64,000 nucleotides of DNA from an uncultured Christensenella sp. (GCA_905193155.1 CAJJNQ010000005.1:26895-90894), one strand, 5' to 3'. Positions 50,400-59,688 are shown, counted from the first letter of the stretch. Numbers and translations: made by a program. Notes: a model not told the origin generated them from the sequence alone.

Positions 50400-50439
50400 A
50401 AACAGGAACCTGCTCCGAATGCGGAGCAGGTTCCTGTTT
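50400..50439. terminator. Bidirectional terminator, AT-rich gene / yebC
   Basis: Perfect 18-bp arms (50400-50417 and 50422-50439, beginning AAACAGGAACCTGCTCCG) with a four-base loop, between convergent genes. Confidence 0.93.
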
Positions 50440-50467
50440 CTATTTTTGCACAAGAGAAACGGGAGAA

Positions 50468-51205
50468 TTAGTCCTCCTCTTCCTCCTCAGGCAGGTTGGC
50501 GTTGTGGTAGACTTCGGAAACGTCGTCCAGATCGTCGAGCATGTCGAGGATCTTCTGGAGGCGCTCCAGGTCGTCGCCCGCGGGATCCGTGGTGTTCTGC
50601 GGGATCATGCTGACCTCGGCGGAAACCAGGGTGTACTTGCCCTCCAGCGCGGTGCGGACCGCATCCAGATCGTTGGGCTCGGTGGTGATTTCGAACACGC
50701 CGTCGTTCAGCGCGCAGTCGGCAGCGCCCGCTTCCAGCGCATCCATCATCACTTCGTCCTCGTCCAGACCTTCTGCCTCGATCAGGATCACGCCCTTGCG
50801 GTCGAACATCCAGGAGACGCAGCCGGTCGCACCCATGGATCCGCCGTGCTTTTCAAAGCAGTGGCGCACATCGGACGCGGTACGGTTGAGGTTATCCGTG
50901 ATGCACTCGACGATGATCGCGGTGCCGGCCGGGCCGTAACCCTCGTAGGTGACTTCCTTGTAGTTTTCACCCTGACCTTCGCCCGCCGCCTTCTTGATGG
51001 AGCGGTTGATGTTGTCGTTGGGCATGTTGTTGTATTTCGCCTTGGAGATGATATCGCGGAGCTTAGAGTTCAGCGCCGGGTCGGGGCCGCCCGCCCTGAC
51101 GGCGATGGCGATCTCGCGGCCGATCTTGGTGAAGATCTTGCCTCTGGCAGCGTCCGTCTTGCCCTTCTTCATCTGAATATTATGCCACTTGGAATGTCCG
51201 GACAT
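50468..51205 (-). CDS. yebC: YebC/PmpR family protein
   Basis: A 245-aa protein of the YebC/TACO1 family. The N-terminus MSGHSKWHNIQMKKGKTDAARGKIFTK is diagnostic, followed by GGPDPALNSKLRDII and YEGYGPAGTAIIVECITDN. Members were described as transcription regulators, and more recently as ribosome-associated factors that ease translation of proline-rich stretches. The C-terminal tail is acidic (LPEEEEED). Its own promoter lies 46 bases upstream. It is often linked to Holliday-junction genes (ruv), which are not present here. Confidence 0.94.
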   Translation of the reverse strand: MSGHSKWHNIQMKKGKTDAARGKIFTKIGREIAIAVRAGGPDPALNSKLRDIISKAKYNNMPNDNINRSIKKAAGEGQGENYKEVTYEGYGPAGTAIIVECITDNLNRTASDVRHCFEKHGGSMGATGCVSWMFDRKGVILIEAEGLDEDEVMMDALEAGAADCALNDGVFEITTEPNDLDAVRTALEGKYTLVSAEVSMIPQNTTDPAGDDLERLQKILDMLDDLDDVSEVYHNANLPEEEEED

Positions 51206-51250
51206 ACTTAAAATCCCTCCCGAGAATTTTCGTAAACTGCTTTACTGCTT

Positions 51251-51280
51251 ATTATACCATAGTTTACGCCCCTGCGTAAA
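51251..51280 (-). promoter_or_regulatory. Promoter of yebC
   Basis: Minus strand TTTACG (51275-51280), 18-base spacer, perfect TATAAT (51251-51256). Confidence 0.6.
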
Positions 51281-51335
51281 GGGAAACGCGAAGGATTTCA
51301 GGCTCGTTTTGGGTAATAGGTAGGTAAAATCTGTT

Positions 51336-52001
51336 CTATTCTCCGCCGAGATCCGCGTCCGGCAGCAGGTTGAGCAGATCGTCCCGACTTTCGACATTGA
51401 CATAGGATTGCGGGGCCTGCCCGACGATCACGGTTTCCGCCACCGGTGCCTGCGCCGTGACTTCGACCTTGCTCGCGCCGGTGGGGATCACGATGCGCAT
51501 GACCGCACGGATGCGGATATAGACCTTGTGCCGCGTCTGGTTGATGCCTGCGCTCTGAAACTCCGTGATGAACTCCGACGAAACCGCACCTACCGGGATC
51601 ACCTTGACGAGCATCTCCGGCCCACGCCCCGCCAACAGCGGGTTGCCTGTGAGCGAACCGAACGAGATGCGCAGCGATTGGTCGCCGATATCCGCAATGT
51701 ACTGCTGCGCGGTCAGCGCGATCTGCGTGGATAAGCGGTTCATCCCCACCGCGTCTGCGGAAAGGGAAGTGACTCGCCCTTCGCTGTCGCGGCTGAGGCG
51801 GATCAGATCGTCATACTGCACGCCGCTTAAGTTCCGCGCGATGGCGCTGTTGACCGCATCCAATGCAATCGCACGCACGCGGGATTCCGCCGTGCTGAGC
51901 ACAATGGGGCGCAGATTTCGTTCCATCGCAAAGCCGAACACCGTGCAAGAAATGGCAAATACGATCATAATCCCCAGCACGGTTCTTGTTTTTTTCTTCA
52001 C
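51336..52001 (-). CDS. yunB: Sporulation protein YunB
   Basis: A 221-aa protein with a basic N-terminus, one membrane segment (TVLGIMIVFAISCTVFGFAM) and an extracytoplasmic domain with ALDAVNSAIARNL, VTSLSADAVGMNRLSTQIALTAQQYI and IPVGAVSSEFITEFQSAGINQTRHKVYI, which are characteristic of YunB. In Bacillus subtilis YunB is under sigma-E control and needed for normal spore formation. The start is the GTG preceded by a purine-rich AGAAGGAGAGAGGAG; the frame continues upstream to an ATG at 52109 that overlaps the divergent PBP gene and lacks a signal. This gene is the best sign that the organism can sporulate. Confidence 0.88.
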   Translation of the reverse strand: MKKKTRTVLGIMIVFAISCTVFGFAMERNLRPIVLSTAESRVRAIALDAVNSAIARNLSGVQYDDLIRLSRDSEGRVTSLSADAVGMNRLSTQIALTAQQYIADIGDQSLRISFGSLTGNPLLAGRGPEMLVKVIPVGAVSSEFITEFQSAGINQTRHKVYIRIRAVMRIVIPTGASKVEVTAQAPVAETVIVGQAPQSYVNVESRDDLLNLLPDADLGGE

Positions 52002-52107
52002 TCCGCACGCTCCTCTCTCCTTCTGCCTGCACCAAAAGAAGGAACTGCCGCCCTGCGCGGCGAATTGATAAATGTTTATGCAAGTATCGCATCCGGGAGG
52101 AACCTTC

Positions 52108-54678
52108 ATGCAGAAAAACCCAACTCAACATAAAAACGATAAGAAAAAAAGCAGGTCCTTTTCACTCTTTAAGCCGCGTGACCGGCAGCCGAACTACATA
52201 CTCTCCGTGCTGTGCACGACGGTGGCGCTGCTGCTGGTCGTAGTGCTTGTGATGGGCATGGGCGGATTCGGTCTGGTGATGGGCGTTGCTAAGGCCTATT
52301 ACGACACCACGCCGGAGCTGGACGTGGAAAAGATCGAAACCCAGAACCTGACCTCCTTTATCTACGACTGCAACGGCGATCTGATCACCGCCTACCGCGG
52401 GTCGGAAAACCGCATCTGGGCAAATTTTGACGAGATTCCGGATCAGCTGGCTAAGGCCTTTGTGGCGGTCGAGGACGCACGCTTCTACACCCACAATGGC
52501 ATTGACATCAAGCGCATCATCGGCGCTTTCGTGTCCAACCTGCAAAACAACTCCACGCAGGGCGGTTCCACCATCACCCAGCAGCTCGTCAAGAACAAGC
52601 TGCTCTCCACCGAGCAAAGCTACAAGCGCAAAATTCAGGAGGCATATCTTTCCGTCGAGCTGGAAAAGAAATACTCCAAGGATCAAATTCTGGAATGGTA
52701 TCTCAACACCATCCCGCTGGGCGAGAGCAACTACGGCGTCAAGGCCGCGGCGAAGGACTATTACGACAAGGACCTGAGCGAGCTGACGCTGCGCGAATGC
52801 GCATCGCTGGCCGCCATCACGCGAAACCCCACCAAATACAACCCCCGCCGCAACTATTACGGTGCGGGTCAGCCGAGCAATACGGATGACCGCACGGATT
52901 ATGTGCTCAAGTGCATGTATGACAACAACTTCATCACCAAGGAACAGTACGAGGCGGCTCTGAACGATACGCTCAATGTGGTGGAACACTCCACGGTCAA
53001 CGATCTTTACGACATGCCCTCTGCGGTTGAAACCGTGCTCGACGACGCCGTGACTGAGCTGCTGGCCGACCGCGGTATGGAGGACAACAGCGATAACCGC
53101 AAAAAGATCCGCTCCGAGATCCAAACCGGCGGCTACCACATTTACTCTACCATCGACCCCATCGCCCAGAAGATTGCAGAGGATGTGCTCTACAACTGGG
53201 ACGATTATCCGGAGCTGGCTGATCCTTCCGACAGCTACGCCAAGTCTACGCAGGCGGAGCAGCCCCAGGCAGCCTGCGTGATCTACGACTATCGCACGGG
53301 CGAAGTGCGCGCCGTCGTGGGCGGACGCACGCCGCAGACACAGTTCCGCGTGCTCAACCGCGCCACCAGCGCCAACATGCCCGTCGGTTCGTCCATCAAG
53401 CCCCTGGCGGTTTACGGCCCTGCGCTGGACATGGGCTATTCGCCCGCGTCGGTCAGCTCCAACCTGCCCGTGCCGATCGAGGGCTGGATATCCTCCAAGG
53501 GATATCCCTCCAATTCTTCGTCAAAAAAATATCCCGGCATGGTGACGCTGCGCGCCGGTATGCGCGCCTCGCTCAACATCGTCGCGGCAAACACGCTGAT
53601 GGACAAGGTGGGCATCGAAAACAGCGTCTCCTATCTGGAAAAGCTGGGCATTGACCCCGACCACATCAACGCCGACGGTGCGGGTCTTGCGCTTGGCTCC
53701 TCCGGCATCACCGTGGCCGAAATGGCGGAAGCCTTCGGCACCATCGGCAACAGCGGCGTCTACCAAAAGCCGTTGACCTTTACCCGCATCACGGACGCAA
53801 ACGGCAACGTGATTCTCGACATGAAGCTTAAGCAGGCGCAGAGCCAAAGCCAGGCCTTCAAGCCCGGCACGGCTTATATGCTGATTGATATGCTCACCGA
53901 CGCGGTCAACAGCGGCACCGGTACCGCCGCACGCATCAAGGGCATGACGGTTGCGGGCAAGACCGGCACGCACTCCGACTACAAGAGCGTGTTCTTTGCG
54001 GGCCTGACGCCTTATTACAGCGGCGCGGTCTGGGTCGGTCACGATGAGTTTAAGTCGCTCTATCGCGGCGCAACGGGCGGTAAGGAAGCCGCCCCCATCT
54101 GGCAGACCATCATGCAGCGCCTGCACGAAGCCTATGAGCTGGAAAACAAGCCCATCATCGATGCGGATCCCAGTGATTTGGGGCTGACGAAGGTCACGCT
54201 CTGCTCCCTGACCGGCAAACTCGCCACCGCTGCCTGCGAAGCGGACGCGGATTATCCGCCCACCACGGATTGGTGCCATGCGGACAGCATTCCCACCGAG
54301 ACCTGTGATCTGCACGTCACGGTTTCCACCGACACGACGAGCGGGCTGTTCGCCACGGCAGGCTGCCTGACGAATGCACAGGATGTTTCCTATCAGATCG
54401 TGCCCTCCAGCTGGGGCTGCGACGACATGGAGGATGAGAAATTCCTCGCGCTGTTCCCGCACGGCATCCGCGGCTATGAAAACGCCGAAGCCTTCCGGCT
54501 TGCACTGGAGAGCGGGCTGCTGCCGCAGGAGATGTATTGTTCGCTGCACAGCGGCGCCGCCTATCCGGATTATCCCGACGACGGAACTTCTTCAGGCGGC
54601 AATATCTTCCCGTCCTACTCCCCCACGCCAGCGCCTTCCGTTCCCGAAGAAGATGACGACGGCACGCCGCGCGGCTGA
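52108..54678 (+). CDS. Class A penicillin-binding protein (PBP1A type)
   Basis: An 856-aa bifunctional peptidoglycan synthase. Basic cytoplasmic N-terminus, one membrane helix (about 33-57), glycosyltransferase domain with AVEDARFYTHNGIDIKRI and GGSTITQQLVKN, and a transpeptidase domain with the SxxK serine in VGSSIKPLAVYG, the SxN motif in RASLNIVAAN and KTG in VAGKTGTHSD. The C-terminal 170 residues include several Cys (LCSLTGKLATAAC) and a Ser/Pro-rich tail (SYSPTPAPSVPEED). The start is the ATG at 52108, six bases after GGGAGGA; the ATG at 52072 has no such site. Divergent from yunB by about 106 bases. Confidence 0.95.
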   Translation: MQKNPTQHKNDKKKSRSFSLFKPRDRQPNYILSVLCTTVALLLVVVLVMGMGGFGLVMGVAKAYYDTTPELDVEKIETQNLTSFIYDCNGDLITAYRGSENRIWANFDEIPDQLAKAFVAVEDARFYTHNGIDIKRIIGAFVSNLQNNSTQGGSTITQQLVKNKLLSTEQSYKRKIQEAYLSVELEKKYSKDQILEWYLNTIPLGESNYGVKAAAKDYYDKDLSELTLRECASLAAITRNPTKYNPRRNYYGAGQPSNTDDRTDYVLKCMYDNNFITKEQYEAALNDTLNVVEHSTVNDLYDMPSAVETVLDDAVTELLADRGMEDNSDNRKKIRSEIQTGGYHIYSTIDPIAQKIAEDVLYNWDDYPELADPSDSYAKSTQAEQPQAACVIYDYRTGEVRAVVGGRTPQTQFRVLNRATSANMPVGSSIKPLAVYGPALDMGYSPASVSSNLPVPIEGWISSKGYPSNSSSKKYPGMVTLRAGMRASLNIVAANTLMDKVGIENSVSYLEKLGIDPDHINADGAGLALGSSGITVAEMAEAFGTIGNSGVYQKPLTFTRITDANGNVILDMKLKQAQSQSQAFKPGTAYMLIDMLTDAVNSGTGTAARIKGMTVAGKTGTHSDYKSVFFAGLTPYYSGAVWVGHDEFKSLYRGATGGKEAAPIWQTIMQRLHEAYELENKPIIDADPSDLGLTKVTLCSLTGKLATAACEADADYPPTTDWCHADSIPTETCDLHVTVSTDTTSGLFATAGCLTNAQDVSYQIVPSSWGCDDMEDEKFLALFPHGIRGYENAEAFRLALESGLLPQEMYCSLHSGAAYPDYPDDGTSSGGNIFPSYSPTPAPSVPEEDDDGTPRG

Positions 54679-54696
54679 TTTTCTTCCATAATCTTA

Positions 54697-54737
54697 AAAC
54701 CCCCGCTGCCCGTCAAAAGTACGGACAGCGGGGGTTT
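54697..54737. terminator. Bidirectional terminator, PBP / methyltransferase
   Basis: Arms AAACCCCCGCTG (54697-54708) and CAGCGGGGGTTT (54726-54737), between convergent genes. Confidence 0.88.
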
Positions 54738-54738
54738 G

Positions 54739-55473
54739 CTATGCCTTCTTTTTTGCCTTGACCAGCAACATCATGGGGCGGCGCAGCTCGTCCTTCATGC
54801 CGGGGATTTCCATCATCTCTTCCGGCGGCTGCGCTTCTTCGACCGCCAGCAGCTCAAAGCCGTTGTTCAGCAGCCCCATCAGAATCTGCTGAAGGGAGTG
54901 GTGCTGTTTGCGCACTTCGCAGCCGAGAAAGTTCACCACCCGCTCGCCTGGAAGATAATAATCGTCTATCGGCCAATAAAGCGGCGTTCCATCCTCCGCA
55001 TACACCCATTCCTGCCGAACGCCCGCCGTGAAAGTCGGGTGTTCGATATTAATCAGAAAGATACCTTCAGGTTTTAACGTCTGCTGCACTTTTTTATAAA
55101 CCGCGTCCAAATCAGCGATATAATGCAGCGCGAGATTGGAGATCACGCAGTCCCATTCTTCTGCCGGATACCCATACTTCTCGATTCCGCAAACGCAGTA
55201 TTCAATGGCCGCACCGGCATTGCGTCTTCGCGCTTCCTCGATCATTTTCTCGCTCAGATCAATTCCCAATACGCGCACAGCGCCCTGCTCCGCTGCAAAC
55301 TTACAGTGCCAACCGTAACCGCACCCGAGATCAAGCATCTTTTTCCCCTCAAGCTTCGGAAAAAGCGGCCTGAGCTGCGACCATTCTCCTGCCCCGGACA
55401 GGCCCAACCGGCTTCGCGACATCTTTGCATATTCCTGAAAAAGGCCTTCGTTATTGTATTCGCTCTTTGCCAT
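54739..55473 (-). CDS. Class I SAM-dependent methyltransferase
   Basis: A 244-aa methyltransferase. SAM-binding motif I is MLDLGCGYGWHCKFA (residues about 50-64), followed by acidic VLGIDLSEKMI, and motif IV is DCVISNLALHYIADLDAVY. The C-terminal part, FLINIEHPTFTAGVRQEWVY, matches a group often annotated as UbiE/Coq5-like in Bacillota, with unknown substrate. It begins one base after the tyrosine phosphatase stop, so the two genes are translationally linked. The last gene of a three-gene operon. Confidence 0.88.
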   Translation of the reverse strand: MAKSEYNNEGLFQEYAKMSRSRLGLSGAGEWSQLRPLFPKLEGKKMLDLGCGYGWHCKFAAEQGAVRVLGIDLSEKMIEEARRRNAGAAIEYCVCGIEKYGYPAEEWDCVISNLALHYIADLDAVYKKVQQTLKPEGIFLINIEHPTFTAGVRQEWVYAEDGTPLYWPIDDYYLPGERVVNFLGCEVRKQHHSLQQILMGLLNNGFELLAVEEAQPPEEMMEIPGMKDELRRPMMLLVKAKKKA

Positions 55474-55474
55474 T

Positions 55475-56179
55475 TTACTGCCCCTGTTTTGTCATTTTTG
55501 CTTTCCAGCGATTCACTTGTCCCGGATGCAGCCCGAGATAGCGCAGGTATTCTTCCGCACTGCCCCATTTTTCCCGAAAAGCAATCAAGAACGCCTGCAT
55601 ATTCTCCTTTCGCGCCACGAGCGCATCGAAGTTCAGCACGGGATTCTGCGCACAGAGCTGCACGAGCACCGGCTCCATGTAGATCTCCGTCTGCGCATAA
55701 TCCTCGCAGATCGCGTCGTCCGTCACCCCCGCCAGCATCAGCAGAATGGCGCACACCACGCCGGTTCTGTCCTTGCCCGCCGTGCAGTGGATGAGCACGC
55801 CGTCGGGCGCATCAGCCAGAAAGCGCATTGCCCGAGCCATCTGCGTCGTTCCCATCGTCATGTTGAGATAGGAAGCAGGCACTTCTTCGCGCGTCTGCGG
55901 GATTTTATCTCCGCCCTGAAGTGGAACGTTCAGATATTCAAAGCAAGCCTTAGCAGCAGAAGGATGTGCCTGCACTTCCGCTTCCGAGCGAAGATCGAGC
56001 ACATGGGTGATTCCGTAGCTGCGGAGGACGCAAATATCCTCCTCCGTCAGGCTCAGCGGCACATCGCTGCGGCAAAAAACGCCGTGCGCCGTTCTGCCCG
56101 ACGCCGCATGCAATCCGCCTAAACTGCGCGCGTTGCGCACCGAGGACAGCTCCACCCGTCGGTCAGTTGCCATTCTCAT
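55475..56179 (-). CDS. Tyrosine-protein phosphatase (PTP/DSP-like)
   Basis: A 234-aa cysteine phosphatase. The P-loop is HCTAGKDRTGVVCAILLMLAG, carrying the catalytic Cys and the invariant Arg. The N-terminal ELSSVRNARSLGGLHA and VPLSLTEEDICVLRSYGITHVLDLRSEAEV match the bacterial Y_phosphatase3/IphP group, which act on phosphotyrosine and sometimes phosphoinositides. No tyrosine kinase gene is in the window. It overlaps the upstream lipoprotein gene by 17 bases; an ATG two codons in (56173) is an equally good start. No signal peptide. Confidence 0.92.
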   Translation of the reverse strand: MRMATDRRVELSSVRNARSLGGLHAASGRTAHGVFCRSDVPLSLTEEDICVLRSYGITHVLDLRSEAEVQAHPSAAKACFEYLNVPLQGGDKIPQTREEVPASYLNMTMGTTQMARAMRFLADAPDGVLIHCTAGKDRTGVVCAILLMLAGVTDDAICEDYAQTEIYMEPVLVQLCAQNPVLNFDALVARKENMQAFLIAFREKWGSAEEYLRYLGLHPGQVNRWKAKMTKQGQ

Positions 56180-57989
56180 CGCCCTCCACTGTCACGATCA
56201 GTTCATCGCCGCTGTGGTCGGTCATGGAGGTCAGGTCCAGCTCGTAGGTCACAGGCGCGAAGAATCCGTTGCGGTTCTGATAGAACATCACGATCACGTT
56301 ATCGCGCGAGCGCCCTTGGAAGATGGAGTTGCTGGCCAGTGCACCCAAATCGGTGGTCTTGCTGTCTTCCAGATTATAGCGCATCAGCCGCACGGGATAA
56401 TCCTCCGCGTCCGCCGCGCCGTCATTGCTGACTAGATAGAGCAGCACGCGGCTGTCGCCCGACCACACCACGTCGGAAACCGCGGCACGCCCGGCAATCT
56501 GCACCTGCTCGCCACTGGTCAAATCGCACAGCACCAGCGTTGCCATGGAGGCGTTTTCACCGTCCTCATAGCGGATCAACAGCATGGAGCTGCCGTCCGG
56601 CGCAAGCACAAAGCCGTCCGCGATGTCGAACAGCTCGCGCTGACCGCTCTGCGCATCCACAGCGTATACATTGCCGTATTCATCGTTAAAATAGACCTTG
56701 CCGTTCGCCGCGCCGACATTGCCGTAGCCTCCCTCGCGCTCTTCAACGGCGTAAATCGCCTCACCGCCCGCCTGCGCCGCAGCCGGATCATAGGCCATCA
56801 GCTGCATGGAATCGTCGCCGCACATGATGTAGAGCACGCCGTCGTCGCCCCAGTCAAAATCAGCGGTGTAATCGCCCAGTCCGTCGGCAGAGAGAAAGGT
56901 CAGCCCATCGGTCTTGCAGTCGTACAGATAGATCAGCCGCGCGCCATCGCTCTGCTCCAACAGGGCGATATACCGCCCGTCATCCGAGCAGGCCGCCTTC
57001 TGCACGGAGGAAAACGCCGTGTCGATCAGCTGCTCGCGCTTGCCGTCCAGCGAATAGACCCAGATTTCCTCATAGCTTTCGGTATTTCCCTCGCCGGTGA
57101 CTTCGGTCTGCGGGCGCGCCATCAGCATGCTGTTCTCATCGCGCCACCAGAGAAAGCGCGCATCCATGGCGACCAGCTGGCCGTCCACCACGCCGCTTTC
57201 AGTCTTGAGCGCACCCATCATGGTGAGCATCGAGCGGGAGACCGGCTCGGTGAACTGCGGCGCTTCCCCGGAATTGAGCTGAATAACCTCGGCGGTATCG
57301 TCGCTGCCTGCAGCCTCCAGCGCATCATTGAGCTGCTGACAGACCGCATCGGCTTCTTCGATGGAGTCCATGCCGGCCGATAGATCGCAGACGCTCACGC
57401 CGTCGTCGCACAGCGCAGGCGTCATGCCGTACTGCGCGGCAAGCGCCGCGTTTTCCTCATGGCGAATGAGCTTGACATGATACTGTTCCACGCTCTTTGC
57501 ATCGTCCGCGCGCACAGAGAGCTGAAGCTGACCGCCCTTTTCCTCCGTTTTATAGGCCACCTGCCCACTAAATTGGAAATATAACGCCAGCCCTTCGTCC
57601 GTCTCCTGCGTGACGAGTCCTTCAAACTCGCCCATCGGCTCCAATTCCTGTCCCAGGAAATCACAGAGCGAAATCGGAAGTTTGACAACCACGCGGGAGG
57701 GCGCGGTGAGCAGCTCCACCTTATACCCCGGCAGCTTTTCGCACAGCGGTGCGTCAGGGTTTCCTGCCGTCAAACCCTGACGGAACGTAAGCGTCAGCAC
57801 AACGTCCTCCTGACGGCGCTCCACCGCGATATCGCTCAAATTCGCCTCCTTCTGTGTTCCGCTGCCGCCGTCCACCTCCTGCCCCTGTCCGAAATAGCCG
57901 GGCACAGTGGAATCCGGCTTCGTCTGCTGTTTGGCGCAGCCGGCCAGCAACAGCATTGCAGCCAGCGCGATGATGGCGATCTTTTTCAT
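56163..57989 (-). CDS. Lipoprotein with N-terminal beta domain, SPOR-like segment and beta-propeller
   Basis: A 608-aa surface lipoprotein: signal MKKIAIIALAAMLLLAGC with lipobox LAGC (Cys18). After a linker there is a beta-rich AMIN-like domain (about 40-160). Next is a segment (about 165-225, QYHVKLIRHEENAALAAQYG ... ADAVCQQLNDALEAAG) resembling a SPOR domain. A C-terminal region of repeated blades (about 260-600, e.g. DDGRYIALLEQSDGARLIYLY, NGKVYFNDEYGNVYAVDA) is of TolB/WD40-like propeller type. The ATG at 57987-57989 follows TTGGAGGA. A role at the cell wall or in germination or sporulation is possible but not shown. It is the first gene of the operon with the phosphatase and methyltransferase. 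Confidence 0.78.
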   Translation of the reverse strand: MKKIAIIALAAMLLLAGCAKQQTKPDSTVPGYFGQGQEVDGGSGTQKEANLSDIAVERRQEDVVLTLTFRQGLTAGNPDAPLCEKLPGYKVELLTAPSRVVVKLPISLCDFLGQELEPMGEFEGLVTQETDEGLALYFQFSGQVAYKTEEKGGQLQLSVRADDAKSVEQYHVKLIRHEENAALAAQYGMTPALCDDGVSVCDLSAGMDSIEEADAVCQQLNDALEAAGSDDTAEVIQLNSGEAPQFTEPVSRSMLTMMGALKTESGVVDGQLVAMDARFLWWRDENSMLMARPQTEVTGEGNTESYEEIWVYSLDGKREQLIDTAFSSVQKAACSDDGRYIALLEQSDGARLIYLYDCKTDGLTFLSADGLGDYTADFDWGDDGVLYIMCGDDSMQLMAYDPAAAQAGGEAIYAVEEREGGYGNVGAANGKVYFNDEYGNVYAVDAQSGQRELFDIADGFVLAPDGSSMLLIRYEDGENASMATLVLCDLTSGEQVQIAGRAAVSDVVWSGDSRVLLYLVSNDGAADAEDYPVRLMRYNLEDSKTTDLGALASNSIFQGRSRDNVIVMFYQNRNGFFAPVTYELDLTSMTDHSGDELIVTVEGDENGN

Positions 57990-58034
57990 AATTCCTCCAA
58001 ATAAACGGCGCAGCGCGCCTTTCTTTTCCCCACC

Positions 58035-58063
58035 AGTATACAGGAAAAACGCGCTCAATTCAA
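58035..58063 (-). promoter_or_regulatory. Promoter of the propeller-lipoprotein operon
   Basis: Minus strand TTGAAT (58058-58063), 17-base spacer, TATACT (58035-58040). It abuts the downstream end of the rnf terminator. Confidence 0.65.
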
Positions 58064-58098
58064 CAAAGAAAGGCTCGCGCGGAGGTTCCGCACGAGCC
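58064..58098 (-). terminator. Terminator of the rnf operon
   Basis: 12-bp arms (58072-58083, 58087-58098) with one G-T pair, three-base loop, followed by TTTCTTTG on the minus strand, 14 bases after the rnfB stop. Confidence 0.8.
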
Positions 58099-58112
58099 AT
58101 AAATCATGTTTT

Positions 58113-59090
58113 TTACTGAAGCGTGATGGCCTTCTTGGGGCACTTTGCTGCGCAAAGGCCGCAGCCGACGCATTTCTGCGGATCAATGGAGTGCTTTTCC
58201 TTCAGCGCTCCGCTGATGGCGTCGAACTTGCACTGGCGGGCGCAAAGCGTGCAGCCGACGCAGGCGCTCTGGTCGATTACCGCGTGCTTGCGCGTAGATA
58301 GATCGCCGGTCATGGCGCCGGTGGGGCAGTTGCGCACGCATTCCAGGCAGGAGACGCACTTTTCCATATCCACCACGGGGAGGTTATCCTCCATCGTGAT
58401 CGCGCCGAACTTGCAGCTGCGCTCGCACTTTCCGCAGCCGATGCAACCCTTGGTGCAGGCGTCGCGCACAGCCTTGCCCTTTTCTACCGCGCGGCAGCGC
58501 AGCACCGAGCGCAGACCGTAAGGCTCCATGCGCAGGACAGACTTGGGGCAAACCTCCATGCACTTGCCGCAGCCGCGGCACTTTTCGGGATCAATGTGCA
58601 CCAGACGGTCCGTAATCGTGATCGCACCGAACTCGCAGACCCTTGCGCAGGAGCCCAGCCCCAGGCAGGCGTATTTGCAGGCCTTGTCGCCGCCGGAGGC
58701 CAGGAACATGGCGCGGCACTCCATCAAGCCCTCGTATTCGTATTTGATCTTGCAGTGATCCTTATCGCCCTGACAGAGCACGGTGGCGACCATGCGGACG
58801 GAATCCCCCGCATCGACCCCCATGATTTCGCCGATGGCCTTGGCGACCTTCGCGCCGCCGACAGGACAGCAGTTCACCGGCGCGCCGTCGTTGACGACCG
58901 CCGCGGCATAGCTGTCACAGCCGGTAAAGCCGCACGCGCCGCAGCCCGCGCCGGGCAGGCATTCGCGGACGCGCTCAATGCGCTCGTCCACCGGCACGGC
59001 CAGCTTCTTTCCTGCAAAAGCCAGACCCGCGCCGAACAGCGCGCCCATGCCGCCCAGAATCGCCGCAGGAAGCAGAATTTCTCCAATCAT
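58113..59090 (-). CDS. rnfB: Rnf complex subunit RnfB, polyferredoxin
   Basis: A 325-aa iron-sulfur subunit, anchored by one N-terminal helix. It takes electrons from reduced ferredoxin. After the Fe-S motif CLPGAGCGACGFTGCDSY there are six further ferredoxin-like cysteine motifs: CKYACLGLGSCARVC, CRGCGKCMEVC, CIGCGKCERSC, CVSCLECVRNC, CVGCTLCARQC and CVGCGLCAAKC. This is the long clostridial form rather than the shorter proteobacterial RnfB. Last gene of the rnfCDGEAB operon. Confidence 0.95.
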   Translation of the reverse strand: MIGEILLPAAILGGMGALFGAGLAFAGKKLAVPVDERIERVRECLPGAGCGACGFTGCDSYAAAVVNDGAPVNCCPVGGAKVAKAIGEIMGVDAGDSVRMVATVLCQGDKDHCKIKYEYEGLMECRAMFLASGGDKACKYACLGLGSCARVCEFGAITITDRLVHIDPEKCRGCGKCMEVCPKSVLRMEPYGLRSVLRCRAVEKGKAVRDACTKGCIGCGKCERSCKFGAITMEDNLPVVDMEKCVSCLECVRNCPTGAMTGDLSTRKHAVIDQSACVGCTLCARQCKFDAISGALKEKHSIDPQKCVGCGLCAAKCPKKAITLQ

Positions 59091-59109
59091 TTTGTCTTCC
59101 TCCTTCCCG

Positions 59110-59688
59110 TCAGATCAGACCCTGGAAGCCCAGGAACGCCACAGACATCAAGCCCGCCGCAATCAGCGTGGACGGGAATCCCTTGAAGCACGGCGGAATA
59201 TTGCTGTTTTCCAGCCGCTCGCGCACGCCCGCAAACAGCACGATTGCCAGCGTAAAGCCCAGCGCGGAGCCCACGCCATTGACCACGGAACCGAGCAGCG
59301 AATAGCTTTCGGTGATATTCAGTATCGTCACGCCCAGCACCGCGCAGTTGGTGGTAATCAGCGGCAGATACACGCCCAGCGCCTTATAGAGCGAGGGCGA
59401 AGTCTTGTTGATGACCATTTCGACCAGCTGCACCAGCACCGCGATGACAAGAATGAAGGCAATGGTCTGCAGATATTCCAGTTTGAGCGGAACCAGAATG
59501 TAATACTGCACCAGATAGGTCACCAGCGACGCCACACCCATGACGAAAGTGACCGCCACGCCCATGCCCAATGCGGTTGAGACCTTTTTCGACACGCCCA
59601 GGAACGGACAGGTGCCGTAGAAGCGGGACATGACGAAGTTGTTGACCAATATGCTTCCCAGCAGGATGAGCCAGAGGTTTTCCTTCAT
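59110..59688 (-). CDS. rnfA: Rnf complex subunit RnfA
   Basis: A 192-aa integral membrane subunit with six helices and homology to NqrE. Landmarks: ILVNNFVMSRFYGTCPFLGVSKK (the conserved Cys ligates an intramembrane iron site together with RnfE) and LITTNCAVLGVTILN, which holds the second Cys. The stop is 19 bases before rnfB, with GGAGGAAG in the gap. RnfA and RnfE are inverted pseudo-twins around the FeS site. Confidence 0.96.
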   Translation of the reverse strand: MKENLWLILLGSILVNNFVMSRFYGTCPFLGVSKKVSTALGMGVAVTFVMGVASLVTYLVQYYILVPLKLEYLQTIAFILVIAVLVQLVEMVINKTSPSLYKALGVYLPLITTNCAVLGVTILNITESYSLLGSVVNGVGSALGFTLAIVLFAGVRERLENSNIPPCFKGFPSTLIAAGLMSVAFLGFQGLI

